Shown here piece after piece: positions 58,661 to 64,000 of a DNA stretch of 64,000 nt. Every line of letters begins with the position of its first letter. Positions within the stretch are counted from its first letter, which is position 1. The position numbers were made by a program, and so were the translations under genes. The notes below the pieces were generated by a model. That model saw only the letters and a list, made by a program, of their open reading frames with translations. It did no database searches and was not told the DNA's origin. The DNA lies in NCBI GenBank assembly GCA_029834535.1, contig JAQMWT010000040.1:62001-126000 (forward strand), in the 5' to 3' direction. This stretch comes from Chrysophaeum taylorii (lineage: Eukaryota; Sar; Pelagophyceae; Pelagomonadales; Pelagomonadaceae).

Positions 58661-58934
58661 CTTTTGATTGTCGGGGGGGGGGCAGCAGAAAAAGCATGAG
58701 CCGTCCCCGGCGCATCTGTTGGAAGCGGAAGCATAGGAACTTCTGGCGGTTCCCATTTAGTGGGATCCTGGAGATCATCCTTTGACACCCACTTAACGAC
58801 ACGAGTACGCGTATTTAACAGCGGAATCTCTACGTGACGAAAGGTGGTGTCGGAGATTCGTAAATACTGCTCAAAGGATCGATCTGTCGGGCTCAACGCG
58901 GTCGGCAGGACTTCACCACTTTGGCGGAAACCTC

Positions 58935-59800
58935 TGGTCACGGAGTTGTGCAGATCGACTGCTAAAATCGCAAGAGTATCTGGAGGGACGACAGACGCTA
59001 AATGTTTGAACGAATCTGTCTTAGACAAGCTAGCCCAATCATGATCCACCGGCATCGTGAGCAACTCGGCCGTCATCTTGAGAGTCAAAGGCTGAGTGTC
59101 CGAGCGATGCGGTCCCAAACGAAGAGGAACCCGCGTAACGGTGTAAGCCGTATCTGTTGCTTCTCGGGACGAGCCAAGATTATTCAGCTGGAGAAGGTGG
59201 CGTTCATGAGCATAACCTAAAGCTGCAGCAAATTTTGTTGCATGTTCACACATGTCTTCGGAGCCTCTTGCAAGTGCAGTGGGTGACTGGAAACCAACAA
59301 TCGCACGCGAGAGCTCATCAGAGTAGGTGTGATGTCATGAAAATTGACGACGTATACGTAAGGGTGTAAACGCTATATACGAAATAATGGACGCCTCCTG
59401 TTCAATCAGCCACATCATGAAGCCAGCCATTTTGCACAGCTTCATCGTCCAGTTAGTGGCCGTAACACCCTTGCCAACATCTCTGGATGTCAAGTTGCAG
59501 AGTGCTGAATGAACGCAGGGCGGAGACGCTATACACATCGACGATGACCATTCCGCTTCAGGCAAATAAGCCTTGATCAACCGGAGGGTCGAGTCATATC
59601 GTCCACAGAGCGTGTGCTGGACCACAGGTATCTTCGGAAAATTCTTCTGATGAACCTTGTTGGCAGCTGTTGACGAGTCAAGAGCAAGGACGACTCGAAA
59701 CGACGTCCCGCACAACTCGTTCGCTCGTTGCAGTCCTAAAGTACTTCCTCCGGCGCCGCTGAAGAGCATCACAACCTTGCGATACGTGATCGGCACCCAG
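58935..59800 (-). pseudogene. C5 cytosine DNA methyltransferase domain within gypsy pol
   Basis: Transfers a methyl group from S-adenosylmethionine to C5 of cytosine. Motif I, VVMLFSGAGGSTLGLQRA, lies at about 59734-59790; motif IV with the catalytic Cys, CIASPPCVHSALCN, at about 59505-59540. Then the frame ends at a stop (59335). In the next frame TPTLMSSRVRLLVSSHPL (about 59270-59325) fits motif VIII. The frame of 58639-59253 supplies PLTLKMTAELLTMP and VVPPDTLAILAVDL (58940-59085), matching the end of the catalytic fold and motif X. Motif VI (ENV) is absent, apparently lost with a short deletion near 59370. Frames upstream (retropepsin-like) and downstream (RT) are collinear, so it was part of the polyprotein. 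Now inactive. Confidence 0.82.
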
Positions 59801-60205
59801 TGGACCTTTTCAAACCTTCGGCGAATCTCGCATTCTGTAACTTCTCGGCATTTCTTTTCCTCCTCGTCAGTTCGTCGGTCGAAATCGTCGTTACCGAGCG
59901 ATTCTTGACGAGAATTCTTCTTCTTATCGGCAGAAGGAGACGCCTTCTGCACTGAGCTCAAAAGCATCAGTTCGGGAGCCGCATTGCCTTGAGTAAGATG
60001 GCTTGCGACCGAAACAGTGAATGATAGGTTAGCCTTGTTAGATTCGGCTTCACCATCCTTCGTTAAATCGTCGACCGTCTCAGCATTCAGCTCGTCATCA
60101 AAACGAACAATATCGCCCAAAGCAAGGACTTCACCTTGAGTGATCACGGTCGGCACATCCTGGGTAGAGGATATCGCCACTCGAGCTGCGAACTTATCAT
60201 GATCC

Positions 60206-61228
60206 TCAGGAGAAGAACACATTCCATCGACTAACCCGAGTTGCACGTGCCCAGAAGACGTAGCAACGAAAATTTGCCCAGTTTCCACGGGCTCTGAAAG
60301 AGCGACTGGCACGCATCATCATCGTGCGCGCAGCATAGGCTATCACTTCATAAGCATCGCTGTTCGAACTTTGAGAAGGCGTAACTGGAGGAACTCCCCA
60401 AGTCGTCGAAGCTCCCGCTCGTTTCGGCGGTGGACGCTGGAGGTCTTCAATCTTACACAAGCGAGCGTAGACTCGGTTCTCAACTGTGCTCAGGCTTTGT
60501 TGCATCGCATGGTGCTGTTGCCCATAAACCTGAACTACCACGGGATTGCTCTCGTCATAAGTTGTTCTGAACGTCAAAATCGGAGAATCTACTCGTCGAT
60601 CCTGCACCTTTAACTTCTTGCGCCCGTAAGCGACTTGTGTGCGTAGAAACGCAATGCGATTCCGCGGGTAGTCCACTATGGCCCCAAACACCCGAATATC
60701 GCGCGCTCCCAGCAAAAATAGATGATTAGTATCGGCCACAATAGCAACAACTGGAACGGCTACGTCGTCCGCAAGCGCAATCCGCAATGCAACCCATTTG
60801 TGGATAGTCGTTTTGTTCAATCCTGACCCATACAAAGTGCGCTCGACTGGAAGATCGCCCCGGTCAAGGATGATGCTATCCTTTTCCAGATTTTCAACCA
60901 TCCCACGACAAATATAAGAGACATCAGCCATTCCATCCACGCCTAAAGTCGTTGCAAACTTCGGCCCGTCTCGTCGTCTATAAATATGACCAACTATAAA
61001 CGTCAGGGTACCAGGGTCCAGGCAACCGATGGTGATGAGGTCTTGCTCGATCTTTTCCCCATCACTCGGCGACAGTGCAGTGTGATGACATCGTATCTCC
61101 GGTTTCGCATCGCCCGGCATCTGCATCGTCACCGCTGCTATATCTGGCATTCTACATCTCGCCGCTGAATCTATATTGGCGCTCGCCGCTTCGGCTGCTT
61201 CCTCATTCCCCGGTTTCGCTGACAACAA
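60206..61228 (-). pseudogene. gypsy retropepsin-like region
   Basis: FATTLGVDGMADVSYI stands where an aspartic protease has its LVDSGAxxxFI active-site strand; HLFLLGARDIRVFGAIVDYP and RNRIAFL correspond to the later ILGxDxL..~~~~idy..~~i.f strands. The Asp is present but the Thr/Ser-Gly context is altered (DGMA), so activity is uncertain. The N-terminal 80 residues and C-terminal linker are unassigned. The frame overlaps the methyltransferase frame at 60206-60312. Confidence 0.6.
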
Positions 61229-61502
61229 ATTCTCTCAATTTCTGACACTTCTCAATCGGAGGCACATATATCTCCTCCTTTATCTCTTCTGGTAATCGTC
61301 GTTTCTCGTCCGTCAAATCGGACATTCCCGCCAACTTCTCCTCCATCGGCGCCACTGTGGTCTGCTCTGCTGCGACCAAAACTGTATCGGCTAGAACATC
61401 GGCTAAAACGGCTACGACGGTTTCGGGGCTACAACCGTTTCGGGGGGCCCCGTAGGAAAAGAAGACGTCGTCCCAGACGTCAACTCAAAAGGTCTAACGT
61501 CA

Positions 61503-62698
61503 TCATCGTGAACTGCCCTGCAAGACATGCACATTGACGATTGGCGAATGGGGGGGCACTAGAACCTGCGGCATGGGTTCGTCGGTCTCCGAATCTGAGT
61601 CTTCCCAGTAGTGCGGAGAATCCCAAGTAGCATCTGACATTGCTTCCACATACGATGTAGAAGGCCACCGAACGATCCGAGCGTTGGTGGTATGTTGCTC
61701 CTGTTGCAAACGATGGCTGCTCGTTACAGCGACATCGGAGACTCGGGCAGGGCGCGCCGTCGGGTAAAAGACAACCCCCGACATTGGCGGCGCGTCGCAT
61801 AAAGATTGGAACGGGAAAGTTGCGCTCGAATGTCCCGAACTATCCTGATATCTGCCTCCGTCATACTCGTCATCGTAATGTCGATGACGTCGGCGCCGGC
61901 GCGAATTGCGACTAGAGCTCCGGTGACGGCAAGGACTCGGGCTGCTTTGAGCAGTATGGGCTTTTCGAGCAGGGCTCTGGCTTCGATGTCGGCGTGACGA
62001 TCGTCTAGAAGGTGATCGTCCGTCTCGCTGTCGTGTAGAAAGCGACGTAGTATCCTTGATGCTTCTGACCTCGCTCACCATGGTCGCCATTGTGGTTCCA
62101 AGATCGGTGAGGGTCGTTTGAATTTCATTAGAAGGCTCCGATCTGTGCGTGGCGTTCGCATGAGATGCATCATCACGCTTCGCCCAATCGGACCGCGATG
62201 TGGGCTGCTTCTTCTGCTTACGAATTCACTTCCACATCGCACAGTAGTAACGATCCGGATCGCGGTTGCAAACTACGCGATTTCCGTGTTCATCTTCATC
62301 ATGGGTGGTCCAGAAGAACCCACTGTGCGGGCACGTTCTCTTGCCCCACAAAAAAGGATCTCGCAAGATCAGCGGATCCGTATTCCCAAACGGTTTATCC
62401 GCATCTTGCTGGCAAAACGCTCAGCCAATCGTTCATTTTCGCGACGTCTCTGCTCGAGGTCTTCACGAAGTCGACTTCGGGCTGCAGATCCGCGCTCAAT
62501 AGTAACACGCTCGCCACGGTCCGGAGTCGTTGGACTCAACGGCGAAAAAATGGCAGTATCCGGAGGCACATCAGGGGGCACGTCAGCAACGTCGACTGCT
62601 TCGGCCTCTCTTAATTCACCTTCCTCGCGGCCTATCTCATGGGCGGCGGGAAGAACTGGAGGAGATTCTTCCTCACACACGTCTACGTTTATCTCCAT
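61503..62698 (-). pseudogene. gypsy gag-like frames
   Basis: Frame 62369-62698 starts MEINVDVCEEESPP and has a helical basic end (LREDLEQRRRENERLAERFA). Frame 61503-62090 is Ser/Arg-rich (RRSSRRHRSQSPARK, SRNSRRRRRHRHYDDEYD), a likely nucleic-acid-binding part. No zinc knuckle was found. Position between the PBS and protease is the main argument for gag. Confidence 0.45.
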
Positions 62699-62759
62699 AC
62701 TGTATCAAATATCGATCAAGAATCTCGAAACACGTCCGGATCCGATCACTCGAAGTAAT

Positions 62760-63109
62760 TCACGTTGATTCCAACGACGCTATCTGTCGCTGTAAAAACA
62801 GCACTCGCGGAATTCCAATCCGCTGGCAATTCAAAAATGCCTGTGGGTAGCGATCCCACTCGCTAAACAGCTTCCACCGTGCAGCTATACCAAAATCAAT
62901 TCCCGGGAGAATGCGCTGCGATTTCCAACTCGCACGCGTGTTCGTCGTCACTCGGATCGTACGAACACCAACAACGTTCGCGTATATTCTCAACGCAAAC
63001 CGGTCCAATGGAACTCCGTGTGCTTGATCAGGGCTCACGTACAAATCCGGACCACGTAATACAACACGTACGGCAGCACTCGCTCGTCGGCGACCGATGT
63101 AGTCGCACG
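62760..63109 (-). other. leader region of the gypsy element
   Basis: A 136-codon frame (62760-63170) crosses from the LTR into the leader. It reads GVPLDRFALRIYANVVGVR and SEWDRYPQAFLNCQRIGIP, which might be gag N-terminal coding sequence, but no family is recognised. Confidence 0.3.
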
Positions 63110-63110
63110 A

Positions 63111-63127
63111 TCTCGTGTACTCCACCA
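63111..63127 (-). promoter_or_regulatory. candidate primer-binding site
   Basis: Two bases inside the 5' LTR the element strand reads TGGTGGAGTACACGAGA, starting with TGG as expected for pairing with a tRNA 3' CCA end. The tRNA is not identified. Confidence 0.45.
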
Positions 63128-63129
63128 CG

Positions 63130-63338
63130 TATGGCGGCACAGAAAAACCTTCCCGACCCCCGGGTGACAAAGGGGGTACTCACCGACTCGTCCTAGACCT
63201 CACTGAACGAGGAAAACACGGACTCGGGTCGGGTTTGCTCGCCACACACCTTGCTCACGCTCACCAAGCCTCTCAACAAGATGGAGAGATGGTATATGAA
63301 AGCAAGGAAACTACAAGAATACAGCAAGACTTCTACAA
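63130..63338 (-). repeat. 5' LTR of the gypsy element, truncated
   Basis: Aligns with the first ~210 bases of the solo LTR (TATGGCGGCACAG onward) and loses similarity shortly after ACAGCAAGA at 63329. The missing part is the U3 start, so this copy has lost its promoter half and any right-hand target duplication. Confidence 0.88.
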
Positions 63339-64000
63339 GCAATTGGTGGCGAAGACGGGAGCGACGCGGGCCAGCCGAATACGTAAAACCAAGACAGGAC
63401 GACCTTTTCGTGCCTGCTGCTCCGTCGTTAAGAGTTGCTGCGAGAAGACGAGAAGCGCGACGATAGAAAAGTCTGCGCCGGGCCAATTTGAAAACACGAA
63501 AAGAACCCCCCGGGGCGCTGGCGGTTGTCATCCTACTCACGAGATTCGCACCATCTCGAACGATCTCTTCACCTCGCAGCAGCGGACTCTTATGTGTATG
63601 CTGGAGGTGGCGGTGCTTCGCAGCAGCCGCCGAAAAATAACTAAATAAATAAACGCGCTGTAGGTCCCTCCCCCCACCCCGGTTAACCGCATGGTCGCGA
63701 TGGAAGACGATGCCTCACGAACCCTTCGCCTTACAAGGGCATCCGCCCTCCAGGCGTAGGCTGGCACTTAATTCTTCGCCTCCCGAGCGGGCCGGTTGGA
63801 AGCCGGGTCGTGTGCAGTGGGAAGGGGTATGGCCGGGGGGCTCAGAGAAGGGAAGCTAACGACGAGTCGGTTGTCGGTTACGTCCGCATGGCGATAAGCC
63901 TGATGATGGCCAATTTCCATCGACTCACCACCACTTTCCGGCGCCCCTCGTCCAAGCACCCTGTGATTCTGATCCCGCGCTTGCTTTTCCGAGTTGGCGT
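63339..64000. other. right flank, nothing recognised
   Basis: No convincing gene or repeat. Frames on both strands over 63340-63960 are short and compositionally biased. AACTAAATAAATAAAC near 63640 is a possible poly(A)-like signal. Confidence 0.45.

Noticed and set aside
58935-59800. Host DNA methyltransferase gene interrupted by a transposon
   Set aside because: The domain is collinear and co-oriented with protease and RT, with LTRs outside, so capture by the element explains it better.

Overview
Eukaryotic nuclear DNA, most likely from a photosynthetic stramenopile (pelagophyte-like) or a related alga. The grounds are: short GT-AG introns (37-58 bases), GC-rich tightly packed genes, PS/PT-rich linkers and DxDCGG cysteine motifs of a kind common in stramenopile membrane proteins, and an ABC1-family kinase whose signal peptide ends in ALG-F, as in heterokont plastid pre-sequences. 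The assignment is inference. Layout: 0.3-2.8 kb, an anoctamin (TMEM16) gene in three exons. 3.46-21.9 kb, one intron-free 6159-codon gene: an N-terminal membrane anchor, about 3,400 residues of Tyr/Ser/DDD repeats with a 59-residue period, a PT/PS linker, REJ, cysteine-rich and degenerate GPS modules, about eight membrane segments and a basic tail. 22-24 kb, tandem repeats and unclear relics. 24.1-24.7 kb, a secreted NTF2-like protein. 25.0-26.3 kb, a dead DDE transposase. 26.9-30.1 kb, divergent glutathione synthetase and an ankyrin protein with a trypsin-like fold. 30.57-37.93 kb, two Mutator-like elements side by side. 38.6-44.4 kb, a dense housekeeping island: O-fucosyltransferase-like protein, disordered protein, TFIIH subunit TFB1/p62 and an unknown protein. 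44.5-48.1 kb, a LINE-like tail, a foldback repeat and another DDE relic. 48.1-49.1 kb, a small membrane protein tail-to-tail with an AKAP7/2H-phosphoesterase gene, which has a solo LTR (target duplication GTGCA) 65 bases upstream of its start. 49.5-51.3 kb, more transposon debris. 51.4-54.25 kb, convergent auxilin-type J-domain and ABC1-kinase genes. 54.38-63.34 kb, a decayed Ty3/gypsy retrotransposon on the minus strand. The most striking item is in that retrotransposon: its pol region carries a cytosine-C5 DNA methyltransferase domain between the protease and reverse transcriptase, with motifs I, IV, VIII and X readable but motif VI lost and the frame broken. Its LTR is the family of the solo LTR at 49.2 kb. 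Host genes sit in compact islands (10-50 bases between some neighbours) separated by transposon debris. No tRNA, rRNA or CRISPR array was seen.
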